From contig DIVF01000048.1 in assembly GCA_002423285.1 (NCBI GenBank), positions 1 through 55,008 on the forward strand: DNA of 55,008 bases, in the 5' to 3' direction. Below are positions 43,170 through 52,377 of this stretch, in pieces; the stretch's first letter is position 1; every line of letters begins with the position of its first letter. Source of the stretch: Micavibrio sp. UBA6139. Lineage in GTDB: Bacteria > Pseudomonadota > Alphaproteobacteria > Micavibrionales > Micavibrionaceae. The position numbers and the translations under genes were made by a program. The notes beneath the pieces are model-generated. The model worked only from the letters and a program-made list of their open reading frames with translations. It was not told the DNA's origin and made no database searches.

Positions 43170-46100
43170 TTAGCGCGGTGCAACGACCGGTGCGGTTGGT
43201 TTCTTTTGCGTTTTGTTTTCAGCCGTAACGATTTCTTCGTTGTTTTGTTCCGGCACGGCCTTTGGTGTGGCTTCATAAGACCGCTCAATAATCGGCATAA
43301 TCGCAGGAATGACTGTCTTAAACAGCTGGGACGACAGCGCACTGGTGAATTTGTGCTTGTTCGCCTCTGGCCCTTCGATATAGGACGTCACGCAGCCATA
43401 GAAACGGTCATCAATCATAAAGACGAATGTCGCGGTACGGCTTTTCGCGTTGCTGGAGGTCACGCCACCACCGGCAGAGAAGGTCTGCTGACGGTTATCG
43501 CCTGTGCCGGTTTTGGCACCAACTTGTAAAACGGTGCCATCGGCCAGTTTAATGGCGTTCTTAACGCGGCGGCCTGTACCCAGTTCAACTACGTTTTGCA
43601 TTTCGCGGCGAACCAGATTGGTGATTTCTACAGGCAAAACGCGGCGGCCTTCATCGCTCTTGGCGTTGAATTCCATGGCGTAAGGTGTGTCTTTACCAAA
43701 TTGGATTTCGCGGAAGCGGTGCGATTCTTTGCGGATACCATCGTTTTGCAAAATACCAACCAGTTTCGCCAGTGCCGATGGTGTATCCCCCGACGCGCCC
43801 AGTGCGGAGGCGTAGGATGGAACCATGTTCTCAAACGGGAAGCCCAGTTCAGCCCATGTCTTTTGAATATGGGTAAAGGCTTCACGTTCGACCATTGTGC
43901 GAATGCGGGTGTTTTGACCACCGAATTTTCCTGGCTGGAACAACCATTTATAGGTTTCCTGACGAACGTCTTTGGAGGCTTCCACGGTTTGTGACCATGT
44001 TGCGTCCGAATTTTTGATTTTATATTCAGCCATCCACAAGTGGAGTGGGTGAACACGTGTCAAGTAACCACGGTCGTTCAAGTTGAACTTGCCCGGTGCG
44101 TGTTGATCATACAGCTTTTGATAGTTTGTTTTTGGACCGCAGGATGTGCAGTTTGCGGTGATGTATTTCTCCATCTCCTCAACCGGTGCATCTGGATAAA
44201 TCGTGCGGTAGAGGACAGCCAAAGGTGTTGGTGCCTTGCGTACTTTTTCGGTCAGCATATCCAGAACTTGCTGCGGATTCTTGTCCTGCTGGCGATTCCA
44301 GAATTTCCACATGAAACCTGTGCCTTCGGAATCTGCAAATTTTTGCAAGTAATCCAAGCGTTGTGCGCTGTTTGGGTTTTCAAATAATTCTGGATCAATG
44401 TTCATTTTATGGGACATCGTGTAGTTCACAACATCGCGCATAATGCGAACGAATGGCAGGTTCAAGGAATTGTGAAGGGATTTCTTCACGGTGAAGGTCC
44501 CGCCATTATCCTTGCGATCAAAGTTGTTGAAGGTATGAACGCCACCGCCTGTGAAGAAACGTTCGCCCGGATTCGCAGAATAGGTACGATCCAGTGATGC
44601 TTCCAGCATTGCGTTCAATGATTTGTCTGTCTCTGGATTGCTGAGGTAATCAGCGGCCCAGCGGGACAAATTATCTTCCTTGCGGATGATCATGGATTGC
44701 AGTTCCATAGCATCCTTGCCGGAATAGCGGCCATGCAGGTCAGCAATCGCTTCCAGATAGGAAACAAGTGTGCGGACTTTTGCCGTAGAACCAAGCTCCA
44801 GTTTTGAGCCTTCGTTTAGGTTCAGCGGGCCATCAAAGTTATCTGTTTCCACGCGCAGGACGTTACCTTCGGCTGTCTTTTCATACAGGACGAAGCTGTA
44901 AACAATGTTTCCTACAGCATCCGGACGCAGCAGTTGGAACCCGGTCAGGCCAGCAGCCTTGGCGGTTTCTGGATCGTTTAGGGATTTCAGGATTTTTGTG
45001 ACCTCTGCACTGACTTTACCGTCAACGGTTGCGTTCGCTGAAACATCCATGCGATCCAGATGGTAAAGACCACCCGGAACCTTCATCGTTTGCATCAGCT
45101 CCACGCGCAAGGAATCAACGGATTTCTCTCGTTTATGGGCTTCCAGTGTTGTGGTCAGGTGGGATGGATCAGGGAAGAACGTTTTTTCCGCCAACGCCAT
45201 ATCGCGCAGACGTTCGGAAATAACACCGTCAGCGGCCAATGGGCGCAGGAAGTTGTTGACCCGCATTTCCAGACCCGCGCGGTCATTGCGCAGGAATGCA
45301 GATGGTTTTTTTACGGCCATAATCAAGCTGAGCGACTGGCGATAGATTTGTGCCTTTTTTTGCATTTCTGCATCGCTGAGTTCTGATTCAGGGCGGCTCA
45401 GAAATTCGCTGGCTTCTTTCATATCAACGCCGAACCATACGGCCATGGCATCGCCATAACCGTTTACTTCACCAAATTTAGGATAGGCAGCCAGCGGCAT
45501 GGAGTTCAAATATTGCAGGACAATATCATGGCGCGCCTCAACGGTGTTCTGACCCTTGCCATAGGCGCGGACAGAGGCAGTGAACATCTGTTGAATCTTT
45601 TCACTGCCTGTAGTCGTGCGGCCATCGGGGGAGTGACGGAATTTTTCAATCTGGGTTGCCAATGTTGACGCACCCGAACGATCACCGGGCAGGCCAAGTT
45701 TACGCATGCCATGACCTAAGGACGCATTGAACAAACGGCCCCAATCAATGACCGGGTTCCATGTATCTGGGTGTTCATCGTCCAGTTCGCGGTTTTCAAC
45801 GTATAACAGGCTTTTGACCAGAACTTCCGGAATGGATTTGTAATCAGGGAAGGTTTGGTTTGGATAGCGGGCCTGATAAATGACGTCGTTGTTGTCATCG
45901 GTAATCTGCAGGCCGGCTTGTTGTTTTTCATTATAGATCGGGAAGAGTTTGATCCCGGCAATTTCACGGTCCTGCCATGTTGCCTGATGCGCCAGTGTAT
46001 AGCCGCGATCAAGAAGGCGTTGGCGGAAATCTGCGGCCAGGGTGTAACCCAGGCGCTCATCATACGGGCCTGTCGCAGGGGGCAGGGCATTGGTCACGGT

Positions 46101-46307
46101 CCGGGTATATTTTTCGCCCGTGGCCGCGCTGTTAAAAATCTGTGCTTGGAAGTGTGATGTGTGCGCTTCATATACCGCTGCCGCTGCGCCGAGGCCGGAT
46201 GCTACCGCAATTGGGTAAATCCATAACGCTGTCCGTGATAGCAAGATGTTACGCTTCTTTTTTGGTTGTAGTTCGTTCGTCTCAGAAATACCGTTATCTG
46301 AAGTCAT
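43170..46307 (-). CDS. Divergent class A penicillin-binding protein
   Basis: A bifunctional peptidoglycan synthase candidate of 1045 residues, larger than usual. One membrane anchor near 28-46, then a GT51 glycosyltransferase domain: catalytic Glu171 in LLYVENRELDDEH (where most members have ED..F..H), SGASTLATQIEK (212-222) and YLNSMPL. The transpeptidase carries SxxK at Ser507-Lys510 (GSTAK), SxN at Ser614-Asn616 (HNSLNL) and KTG at 932-934 (AKTGTGD). All three transpeptidase motifs are intact, so activity is likely. A Pro/Lys/Glu-rich tail of 40 residues follows. The gap between SxN and KTG (over 300 residues) is unusually long and includes CTSCG. It is transcribed alone. Confidence 0.85.
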   Translation of the reverse strand: MTSDNGISETNELQPKKKRNILLSRTALWIYPIAVASGLGAAAAVYEAHTSHFQAQIFNSAATGEKYTRTVTNALPPATGPYDERLGYTLAADFRQRLLDRGYTLAHQATWQDREIAGIKLFPIYNEKQQAGLQITDDNNDVIYQARYPNQTFPDYKSIPEVLVKSLLYVENRELDDEHPDTWNPVIDWGRLFNASLGHGMRKLGLPGDRSGASTLATQIEKFRHSPDGRTTTGSEKIQQMFTASVRAYGKGQNTVEARHDIVLQYLNSMPLAAYPKFGEVNGYGDAMAVWFGVDMKEASEFLSRPESELSDAEMQKKAQIYRQSLSLIMAVKKPSAFLRNDRAGLEMRVNNFLRPLAADGVISERLRDMALAEKTFFPDPSHLTTTLEAHKREKSVDSLRVELMQTMKVPGGLYHLDRMDVSANATVDGKVSAEVTKILKSLNDPETAKAAGLTGFQLLRPDAVGNIVYSFVLYEKTAEGNVLRVETDNFDGPLNLNEGSKLELGSTAKVRTLVSYLEAIADLHGRYSGKDAMELQSMIIRKEDNLSRWAADYLSNPETDKSLNAMLEASLDRTYSANPGERFFTGGGVHTFNNFDRKDNGGTFTVKKSLHNSLNLPFVRIMRDVVNYTMSHKMNIDPELFENPNSAQRLDYLQKFADSEGTGFMWKFWNRQQDKNPQQVLDMLTEKVRKAPTPLAVLYRTIYPDAPVEEMEKYITANCTSCGPKTNYQKLYDQHAPGKFNLNDRGYLTRVHPLHLWMAEYKIKNSDATWSQTVEASKDVRQETYKWLFQPGKFGGQNTRIRTMVEREAFTHIQKTWAELGFPFENMVPSYASALGASGDTPSALAKLVGILQNDGIRKESHRFREIQFGKDTPYAMEFNAKSDEGRRVLPVEITNLVRREMQNVVELGTGRRVKNAIKLADGTVLQVGAKTGTGDNRQQTFSAGGGVTSSNAKSRTATFVFMIDDRFYGCVTSYIEGPEANKHKFTSALSSQLFKTVIPAIMPIIERSYEATPKAVPEQNNEEIVTAENKTQKKPTAPVVAPR

Positions 46308-46456
46308 GATTTTATGTCTGCTCCCGGCAGTCTCCCGTTACCCTGATTTTGGGCTTATCCGCCGGACTATATGCTAGCGCCCGTACTATGCAAATAAAAA
46401 TCAGTTGGTTATGTCACATGGGGGTGGGGATCAAAACCATTAACTATCTGAATAAT

Positions 46457-46474
46457 AAAGATAATGTTATCTTT
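46457..46474. promoter_or_regulatory. Perfect AT-rich palindrome between dusB and the penicillin-binding protein gene
   Basis: AAAGATAA and TTATCTTT flank TG, an 8-bp perfect inverted repeat. It lies downstream of dusB and upstream of the penicillin-binding protein gene, both on the minus strand. It could be an operator for the latter or a weak terminator of the former. Confidence 0.35.
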
Positions 46475-46515
46475 TCCATGATGCGTTGCGGAATCGAAAT
46501 TTGCGGACAAAATCC

Positions 46516-47508
46516 TTAATTTTGAACCGCCAGAGCCTCAAAATACCGTTCCAGACGATCTTTCACATCCTGCGGGTCATTCATGGCGTTGATGTCGCCG
46601 CGTAAGGATTCCGAGTCCGGCATTGTCTTGCAATACCACCCGATATGTTTGCGCGCGATGCTGACCCCGTTATGGGTTCCGTAATGATCGAGCATCGCAT
46701 CGTAATGCGTGCGTATGACGGGCCAGATTTCAGATGGGGTGGGGTCGGCACTGATCACACCGCTTTTGAAATATTCAATGATGGTGCGGATAATCCATGG
46801 CTTGCCATAGGCCCCGCGACCGACCATCACGCCATCGGCCCCGGACAGGCGCAGCGCGTTTTCAGCATCTTGCGGGGTGAGGATGTCGCCGTTGACGACA
46901 ACGGGAATGGAGACACAGTCCTTGACCGCACGCACAGCATTCCAATCGGCATTGCCATTATAGAGTTGATTGCGTGTGCGCCCGTGGACGGTAATCATCT
47001 TAATGCCGACATCTTCAGCACGTTTGGCAAGGGTGGCGGCATTTAAGCTGTTTTCGTCCCAGCCGAGGCGCATCTTGACGCTGACAGGGACGCTGACGGC
47101 TTTGACCGTTTCTTCCATGATGCGTGTGGCTAGCGCTTCATCCTTCATCAGGGCTGAGCCAGAGAAGTTATTGACGACCTTTTTCACGGGACAGCCAAAA
47201 TTGATGTCGATGATGGTTGCACCGCGATCAACATTGATCTTTGCGGCTTCGGCGATGATGGATGGTTCGCATCCGGCCAGTTGCACCGCCATGGGAAATT
47301 CTTCGGCGTAATTGGTGGGCGGGATGGTGGATTGGCGGGCTTCTTCCAGCATGGGTCTGCTGGCGATCATTTCTGAGAAGACCAGCCCCGCGCCATAGGA
47401 TTTTACCAGACGGCGAAAGGGCAGGTCTGTCACCCCGGACATGGGGGCCAGAAACACGGGGTCATCAATTTTGACCGGTCCAATTGAAAAGCCTTCAGGA
47501 CGCCCCAT
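46516..47508 (-). CDS. dusB: tRNA-dihydrouridine synthase DusB
   Basis: An FMN enzyme of 330 residues reducing specific uridines in tRNA D-loops. The N-terminal VFLAPMSGVTDLPFRRLVK, the catalytic-Cys segment IDINFGCPVKKVVN, and MVGRGAYGKPW near the FMN phosphate site identify the DusB branch. Unlike in many alphaproteobacteria, it is not followed by ntrB/ntrC; upstream lies a 75-residue gene 14 bp away on the same strand, probably in one operon. No clear ribosome-binding site precedes the ATG. Confidence 0.94.
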   Translation of the reverse strand: MGRPEGFSIGPVKIDDPVFLAPMSGVTDLPFRRLVKSYGAGLVFSEMIASRPMLEEARQSTIPPTNYAEEFPMAVQLAGCEPSIIAEAAKINVDRGATIIDINFGCPVKKVVNNFSGSALMKDEALATRIMEETVKAVSVPVSVKMRLGWDENSLNAATLAKRAEDVGIKMITVHGRTRNQLYNGNADWNAVRAVKDCVSIPVVVNGDILTPQDAENALRLSGADGVMVGRGAYGKPWIIRTIIEYFKSGVISADPTPSEIWPVIRTHYDAMLDHYGTHNGVSIARKHIGWYCKTMPDSESLRGDINAMNDPQDVKDRLERYFEALAVQN

Positions 47509-47522
47509 GGCTAAAAATAACT

Positions 47523-47750
47523 TTAAGACGCGAAGGTGACGATAACGCCACGTTTTTTAAAATAGGATTCCATCATCTTGCGGCCCTGGCGGTTGCTTTG
47601 AACCAGACGCGTGGTATCAACCTGAACAGTCTTATTATCCGGGCCAAGGGCGGCCTTCAGGGCGGCGATATGGGTGTCGATATCTTCGTTCTCGTTCTGT
47701 AGAGAGGTGTAGATATTTTCCAATGCCTGATCAACGCTCAGATTTGTCAT
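47523..47750 (-). CDS. Small conserved-looking protein, 75 aa
   Basis: A small soluble protein starting MTNLSVDQALENIYTSLQ, with a helical first half and a basic second half (NRQGRKMMESYFKKRGVIV). The start at 47750 is set by AAGGACA eight bases upstream. It precedes dusB with a 14-bp gap on the same strand and diverges from the DUF167 gene. The family is not recognised; the basic C-terminal helix-strand might bind nucleic acid, but this is only a guess. Confidence 0.6.
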   Translation of the reverse strand: MTNLSVDQALENIYTSLQNENEDIDTHIAALKAALGPDNKTVQVDTTRLVQSNRQGRKMMESYFKKRGVIVTFAS

Positions 47751-47838
47751 TGTCTTGTCCTTTTCAAAAATGCAGACTTTGATATAGCAGAAGGCCGATA
47801 ACCCGCGCAAGGCTTGGGAATCATGGAATATCAAGGCA

Positions 47839-48120
47839 ATGGGCAAGAAACAGGACGATAAAATCAATTTGGGCATGACCGGAGATACGCTTCATGTGCG
47901 TGTCACGCCGAAAGCTGCAGCAAATCGTATCAAAATTGAGGCTGGCGAGGATGGTGAGCCGATCATCCGCATCTATGTCACGACCGTTCCAGAAGATGGA
48001 AAGGCCAACAAGGCGGTTTTAAAATTATTATCAAAGCATTTAGGAATTGCACCCACATCCATGGTCATAACGCATGGTGTAACGGGACGTGATAAAACAA
48101 TTCGTGTGATGCGTGATTGA
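47839..48120 (+). CDS. DUF167/UPF0235 family protein (YggU-like)
   Basis: A protein of 93 residues with the conserved DUF167 core: LHVRVTPKAAANRI, then RIYVTTVPEDGKANKAVLKL and ITHGVTGRDKTIRV. The biochemical role of this widespread family is unknown. It ends before a 321-bp AT-rich gap. AAGG directly precedes the ATG. Confidence 0.92.
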   Translation: MGKKQDDKINLGMTGDTLHVRVTPKAAANRIKIEAGEDGEPIIRIYVTTVPEDGKANKAVLKLLSKHLGIAPTSMVITHGVTGRDKTIRVMRD

Positions 48121-48441
48121 GAATTTTTTATCTGACATAAAACAATTTCATTTTTTAATGAAACTCTTTCCGCGTTAAAATGTTCGTCGCATCTTACTCT
48201 AATATTTGCATTTTATCTGCTGTCTCAAAATTATCTTAATGTCTAAAAACTGCCTTAATTTATTGAGGCTTTGTTTCTATGCACAGATTGATCTCTGATT
48301 TTACAACATCGGTTGTCAATATTCATTTTTGGTCCATATCACTGATGCACAGGGCATAAAAATATTTATGCGACGTCCTGAGGAACTAAACCATCACCTG
48401 TGCGTTGGACGCTGTGTAATGCATTTTAAAAGGAGATTGCG
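48121..48441 (+). other. AT-rich intergenic region upstream of the csbD operon
   Basis: This stretch has no coding sequence. The only recognisable element is the GGAAC-N16-CGTT promoter at 48382-48406, followed by a short leader with ribosome-binding site AAGGAGA. ATTTCATT/AATGAAAT-like complementary bases near 48147-48165 may form a weak hairpin after the DUF167 gene. Confidence 0.5.
48382..48406 (+). promoter_or_regulatory. EcfG-type general stress promoter of csbD
   Basis: GGAAC (48382-48386), exactly 16 bases, then CGTT (48403-48406): the consensus bound by the alphaproteobacterial general-stress sigma factor EcfG. It lies about 35 bases before the csbD ATG. CsbD genes are typical EcfG targets, which supports the match. 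An ECF sigma gene is at 53508-54089. Confidence 0.7.
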
Positions 48442-48645
48442 ATGAATACCGATATTATTGAAGGCAGCTGGAAACAGCTTGCAGGCGAAGCCCAAAAGCA
48501 ATGGGGTAAACTCACGAATGACCAGCTGGCTGCTGTAAACGGCAATCGCAAAAGCCTTGCTGGTTTGATTCAGAAAAACTACGGCATTGTCCGTGAAGAC
48601 GCTGAAAACCAAGTCAAGGAATGGGAAAAGTCTATGAAAGGCTAG
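48442..48645 (+). CDS. CsbD-family stress protein
   Basis: A small hydrophilic protein of 67 residues. IEGSWKQLAGEAQKQWGKLT followed by a Lys/Glu-rich helix ending VKEWEKSMKG is the CsbD signature; these proteins accumulate in general stress, with unknown molecular function. AAGGAGA precedes the ATG and an EcfG-type promoter lies just upstream. The glycine-zipper gene follows 62 bp downstream, so both are probably one stress operon. A related CsbD protein is encoded at 54292-54531. Confidence 0.92.
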   Translation: MNTDIIEGSWKQLAGEAQKQWGKLTNDQLAAVNGNRKSLAGLIQKNYGIVREDAENQVKEWEKSMKG

Positions 48646-48707
48646 GGCGTAATAACCATGCACTCTAAAGACTTTTCAGACCATTCATAAATTTTAAGGA
48701 GAATAAA

Positions 48708-49202
48708 ATGACAAAAACAATCACAGCCATTTTTGACACGCGCCGCGCCATGGAAGAGGCACTGCGCAGATTCGAAGCAGTGAATGTCACCGACGAACAA
48801 ATCAACGTGATTATGAGTGACGAGACACGGAATAAATTCTTTAAACTCGAAACGCATAACAAGGCTGATGAGGGCGTTGCTGCTGGGGCCACATTCGGTG
48901 GTATTGTTGGCGGTGTGATGGCGGCCATTATGGGCGCTGGTACGCTGGCCATTCCGGGTCTGAATTTGATCGTTGTTGGATCGGTCGTTGCCGGTCTGGC
49001 TGGGGCGGCGGTTGGCGCGGCAACAGGCGGGATTGTCGGTGGCCTGATTGGTCTCGGCGTGCCCGAACATGAAGCAAAACTTTATGAAGGGCAGCTGAAA
49101 TCCGGCCATATCCTTCTGGCGGTTGAGGCGCGTGACGCTGCACAGGCAAAGGTTCTTCGTGAAATTCTCGAAAATACCGAAGCCTATAACATCGCAGCGT
49201 AA
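48708..49202 (+). CDS. Glycine-zipper membrane protein of general-stress type
   Basis: A protein of 164 residues. The first 45 residues resemble the general-stress 17M/YflT-type domain (ITAIFDTRRAMEEALRRFEA); the middle (65-130) is two hydrophobic Gly-rich segments (GGIVGGVMAAIMGAG and GAAVGAATGGIVGG) typical of glycine-zipper membrane insertion; the end returns to an alpha/beta fold (GHILLAVEARDAAQAKVL). AAGGAG supports the start. It shares the csbD stress promoter and ends before a terminator. The role is probably envelope stress tolerance, inferred from context. Confidence 0.75.
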   Translation: MTKTITAIFDTRRAMEEALRRFEAVNVTDEQINVIMSDETRNKFFKLETHNKADEGVAAGATFGGIVGGVMAAIMGAGTLAIPGLNLIVVGSVVAGLAGAAVGAATGGIVGGLIGLGVPEHEAKLYEGQLKSGHILLAVEARDAAQAKVLREILENTEAYNIAA

Positions 49203-49221
49203 GTTGTTTTTAGTGTGAATA

Positions 49222-49257
49222 AAACCGGTGCCTTTTGCGGGGCACCGGTTTTTTTAT
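49222..49257. terminator. Bidirectional terminator
   Basis: AAAACCGGTGCC and GGCACCGGTTTT form a perfect 12-bp stem, with A- and T-runs. It ends the stress operon and the convergent cvfB gene, whose stop codon overlaps it. Confidence 0.9.
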
Positions 49258-50087
49258 TTCACGAGGGTAATGCGGTCCTTGCCCAGCAAGATCTTCTTTT
49301 CCTTATAAAGCTGGCCGATGGCACGCTTATAATTGCTTTTGCTGACCTGATAGCGTTGAAAGATGGCGTCCGCAGCGCTTTTATCGGTCAAATTCGATGT
49401 CCCGCCGCTCATCTTCAAATCATCAAGAATTTGCTGAAGGAGGAGATCGCGCATTTCTTCGCCCTGTTGCTGCAAGGACAGGTCAATCGCGTCGTCTTCG
49501 CGGATATGTTTAATGTACCCGGTCATGCGTTCGCCAACACGGATGGGAACCAGAATATCGTTGTTATGAATCAAGCCCAGATGGGTACCATTGATAATGG
49601 CCTTATACCCCAGATCACTGCGGCTGGCGATCAACAGATCAACGGCCTGGTTGATTTCAAATTTACCTTCGGCTTCCTCATACAGGAAATGGTCCAGTTT
49701 GTTGCTGGCGCAGATGCGGCCTGAGTTATCCTGGAATACGCACACCGTATAAGATTTCCCTTTTTCCATGGGGACGCGCTGCTCCTTAAACGGCGCAAAT
49801 AAATCCTTGGACAGGCCCCAGTTCAAAAATGCGCCATAGGAGTTTTGGTCAATGCATTGCAAATACGCGCACTGGCCCACTTCAACAAAGGGGCGTTCGG
49901 TTGTCGCAATAATAATGTCTTCGGAATCCAGATAGATGAACACATCCAGCCAGCCGCCAATTTCCCAGTCATGCGGGACATAGCGGGCAGGGAGAAGAAT
50001 TTCGCCGAATTCACCGCCATCAAGATAAAGGCCGAAATCGACCTTCTTGATAACCTGAAGCGTTGCTGAGTTTCCGATCGTAATCAT
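49254..50087 (-). CDS. cvfB: CvfB-type S1 RNA-binding protein
   Basis: A protein of 277 residues with three S1-like domains and a C-terminal winged helix, the architecture of CvfB/YitL. Visible are the first domain (VDFGLYLDGGEFGEILLP), GYKAIINGTHLGLIHNND and GERMTGYIKHIREDDAIDLS in later domains, and YQVSKSNYKRAIGQLYKEKK in the winged helix. CvfB binds RNA and influences gene expression in Gram-positive pathogens; its role in this lineage is unknown. It is monocistronic, facing the stress operon. Confidence 0.92.
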   Translation of the reverse strand: MITIGNSATLQVIKKVDFGLYLDGGEFGEILLPARYVPHDWEIGGWLDVFIYLDSEDIIIATTERPFVEVGQCAYLQCIDQNSYGAFLNWGLSKDLFAPFKEQRVPMEKGKSYTVCVFQDNSGRICASNKLDHFLYEEAEGKFEINQAVDLLIASRSDLGYKAIINGTHLGLIHNNDILVPIRVGERMTGYIKHIREDDAIDLSLQQQGEEMRDLLLQQILDDLKMSGGTSNLTDKSAADAIFQRYQVSKSNYKRAIGQLYKEKKILLGKDRITLVK

Positions 50088-50213
50088 GCGTATTCAAACC
50101 TTGTTCGCGCGGGCCGCAAATGGCCATAAGCATTGTATTACAGGGAATTGCGCTGATAATCCACACTGCTATGCCCCTATATTTAACGTAATTTTTAAGC
50201 GATGGGGGAAATA

Positions 50214-51254
50214 TTACGGGCAAAACAATAATGTTGATGTAATGATGTTTTTCAGGCGTTCTTCAAATTTTTCTTTTGAAAAATCGGGCTCTCTGATACG
50301 CGCGAAAGCGCGGGATGATAGATCGCGGCGATCATTTTCAAATTCAATGAGGGCTGCCAGCTTCTCGGCCAATTGATTTGCATCCCCTTTGGGGTAAATG
50401 ACCCCGGCTTGATCACTATTCAAAATATCAAGTGGTCCATTGGTGTCTGTTGAAACGCACGGCACGCCAAAATCCATAAATTCAGACAAAACATAGCCGA
50501 AGGGCTCTGCATGTGATGGCAAGCAAAAGATGCTGGTCTGCGCAATCAGTGCCTTAATATCCACCCAGCCCTTAAATTTTACAGGGGATGATGTTGCGGT
50601 GGCGTGCTGGTGGAGCGGATCCATAAGCTCACCTTCGCCGGCTAGCCAGAATTCTACCTTATCACCATAGCGTGGGCCCAATAATGCCGCTGCATCAATG
50701 AAATCCTCAAAACCCTTTTTCTTCACAAGGCGACCCGCCGCAACAACGATCAGCGGTCCTGTCGGGCAGGGCTGATAACGGTTTTCTTGTGCGATGGGCA
50801 CATAGTAATGGGGCAGGCATTGTATCTTCTCGGCCTTCAATCCTGCGTCAACCAATGATTTTGCGCCGCTGGTGCTGAGGGCAATAATGCGGTCCGCATA
50901 TTCAAGGCCCGTTGGCTTATCAGAATGGCAAATCCCAATGACCGGAATGTTCGATTTTGAAAGCGGGTGGCAGAGGAAATTATTATGGCTGATAATGACG
51001 CTGCAAGTCTGGAGCGATTTTCTCAATGCACCGGGTAAAAACCCCCATTTCAGCATTTTGATTTGAACAGGCGATAATTCAATAATTTGAACATCGGGAA
51101 AAGCGCGATCTTTTAAGATGCTAAGTAAATGGCTTTTCGCCGGAGCATACGTAACAACGCCATCCGCCATGGAACGAATACTGTCGAGATAATTGATAAA
51201 TGCAACCGCAATGCCGCCACGTTTTCGATCTGTTGTAATCAGGGCTATGTTCAT
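50214..51254 (-). CDS. Glycosyltransferase family 4 protein
   Basis: A GT-B-fold sugar transferase of 346 residues. The N-terminal Rossmann half starts MNIALITTDRKRGGIAVAF; the C-terminal half has VVAAGRLVKKKGFEDFIDA and the retaining-GT4 motif EPFGYVLSE with both Glu residues, followed by FGVPCVSTDTNGPLDIL for nucleotide binding. No neighbouring polysaccharide genes are present, so donor and acceptor are unknown; lipopolysaccharide or exopolysaccharide decoration is a plausible role. No membrane anchor. Confidence 0.88.
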   Translation of the reverse strand: MNIALITTDRKRGGIAVAFINYLDSIRSMADGVVTYAPAKSHLLSILKDRAFPDVQIIELSPVQIKMLKWGFLPGALRKSLQTCSVIISHNNFLCHPLSKSNIPVIGICHSDKPTGLEYADRIIALSTSGAKSLVDAGLKAEKIQCLPHYYVPIAQENRYQPCPTGPLIVVAAGRLVKKKGFEDFIDAAALLGPRYGDKVEFWLAGEGELMDPLHQHATATSSPVKFKGWVDIKALIAQTSIFCLPSHAEPFGYVLSEFMDFGVPCVSTDTNGPLDILNSDQAGVIYPKGDANQLAEKLAALIEFENDRRDLSSRAFARIREPDFSKEKFEERLKNIITSTLLFCP

Positions 51255-51645
51255 GGGTTGCTATCAGTTCAAAGGCGGAGGGGGTGGTCTCATTTTCAAC
51301 GGCATTTCAGCGTGTGAGGCCAAAATATCGCAGAATATGCCTCTGTGCAAATAGGGGTATCTCTGACATTTTATATGACAAAGCTGATATTGCTCCGAAT
51401 TTAAGTGTTTCGGACCATTTATCGCTTACAGGCGTACCTTTCATATATAATTAGATGTTCAGCAGGTCTTAATCCCTGTAATAATGCGCCTACCACTCGT
51501 CTGAAGACTTAATAGCCCTATATAGAGCAATTCATTTGTATTCTGCTTCTTTAAATTGATTTCTCCTGGCTATTCGCAGCGCTGCCTTGATGCTGATTAT
51601 CATAGATAAATGCGCGGTTTTTAATCCGTGCTAACAACAGGCAAA
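51255..51645. other. Intergenic region with leader of regulator 1
   Basis: A non-coding stretch between the glycosyltransferase and the first response regulator. The last 142 bases (51504-51645) are clearly related to 52615-52755 ahead of regulator 2, sharing GCCCTATATxGAGCA, CTTTAAATTGA and AAATGCGCGG. No EcfG-type site or strong hairpin was found. The conserved segments are the best candidates for promoter and regulator-binding sites. Confidence 0.5.
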
Positions 51646-52377
51646 ATGCACAAAAAAAAGAATACGATTCTGGTTGTGGACAGTGATTCACAGACTTTCA
51701 AAATCTTGAACATTGTTCTGGATAGTAATGACTATGAAGTTGTTGAATGTGCGTCTGGCCGTCAAGCAATCGGCCTGTGTGTATCAATTAAGCCTGATAT
51801 TGTTCTGCTTGAGCTAAGCATGCCGGATATGGAGAGTTCAGAAATCATCAAGGCCATGCGTGAATGGTCGCAAATTCCCGTCATTATTCTGTCTGCCCAA
51901 AAAGCAAACGAGGATGTCGTGCGGGGTTTGGAAATGGGGGCGGATGACTATGTCATCAAGCCTTTTAATGTCGATGTTCTGCGCGCCAGAATTAACGCGT
52001 CGCTGCGGAAATCGGCTATTCAGGAAAACGGTGAATCTGAAATTGCCAATGGCCCATTACGCATCAATCTGGTCCGGCATGAAGTCTTTATGGGTGAAAA
52101 ACTGATTTCCCTGACACCCAAGGAATATAATTTACTGCGCTACTTCATCATTCATAGCGGAAAGATGCTGGGCCACCGTCAAATCCTGCGTGAGGTTTGG
52201 GGCGCAGCGCACAGTGATGATACGCAATACTTACGTGTTTTTGTTGGTCAAATCCGCGAGAAAATTGAAATCGATCCAACGAACCCACGAATTATCACCA
52301 CAGAACTTGGAATTGGTTACCGGATGGAAGTGCTTCAGCCCTCTCCGGCGAACAGGCAGGGCGAGCTGAAGATTTAA
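51646..52377 (+). CDS. KdpE/OmpR-like response regulator with Glu at the phospho-acceptor site (copy 1)
   Basis: A regulator of 243 residues: receiver domain (1-120) plus OmpR-type winged helix (about 140-235; LTPKEYNLLRYFIIHSGK, REVWG, YLRVFVGQIREKIE, GIGYRME), closest to KdpE. In the receiver, the phospho-accepting Asp is replaced by Glu56 (IVLLELSMPD). One of the two N-terminal acidic residues is lost (VVDSDSQ instead of VVDDE). Ser83 and Lys105 are retained. This suggests it does not need, or cannot accept, phosphorylation and may be locked in an active-like state. There is no histidine kinase nearby. Start 51646 is chosen by comparison with copy 2; the upstream ATG frame has no counterpart there. 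Confidence 0.85.
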   Translation: MHKKKNTILVVDSDSQTFKILNIVLDSNDYEVVECASGRQAIGLCVSIKPDIVLLELSMPDMESSEIIKAMREWSQIPVIILSAQKANEDVVRGLEMGADDYVIKPFNVDVLRARINASLRKSAIQENGESEIANGPLRINLVRHEVFMGEKLISLTPKEYNLLRYFIIHSGKMLGHRQILREVWGAAHSDDTQYLRVFVGQIREKIEIDPTNPRIITTELGIGYRMEVLQPSPANRQGELKI

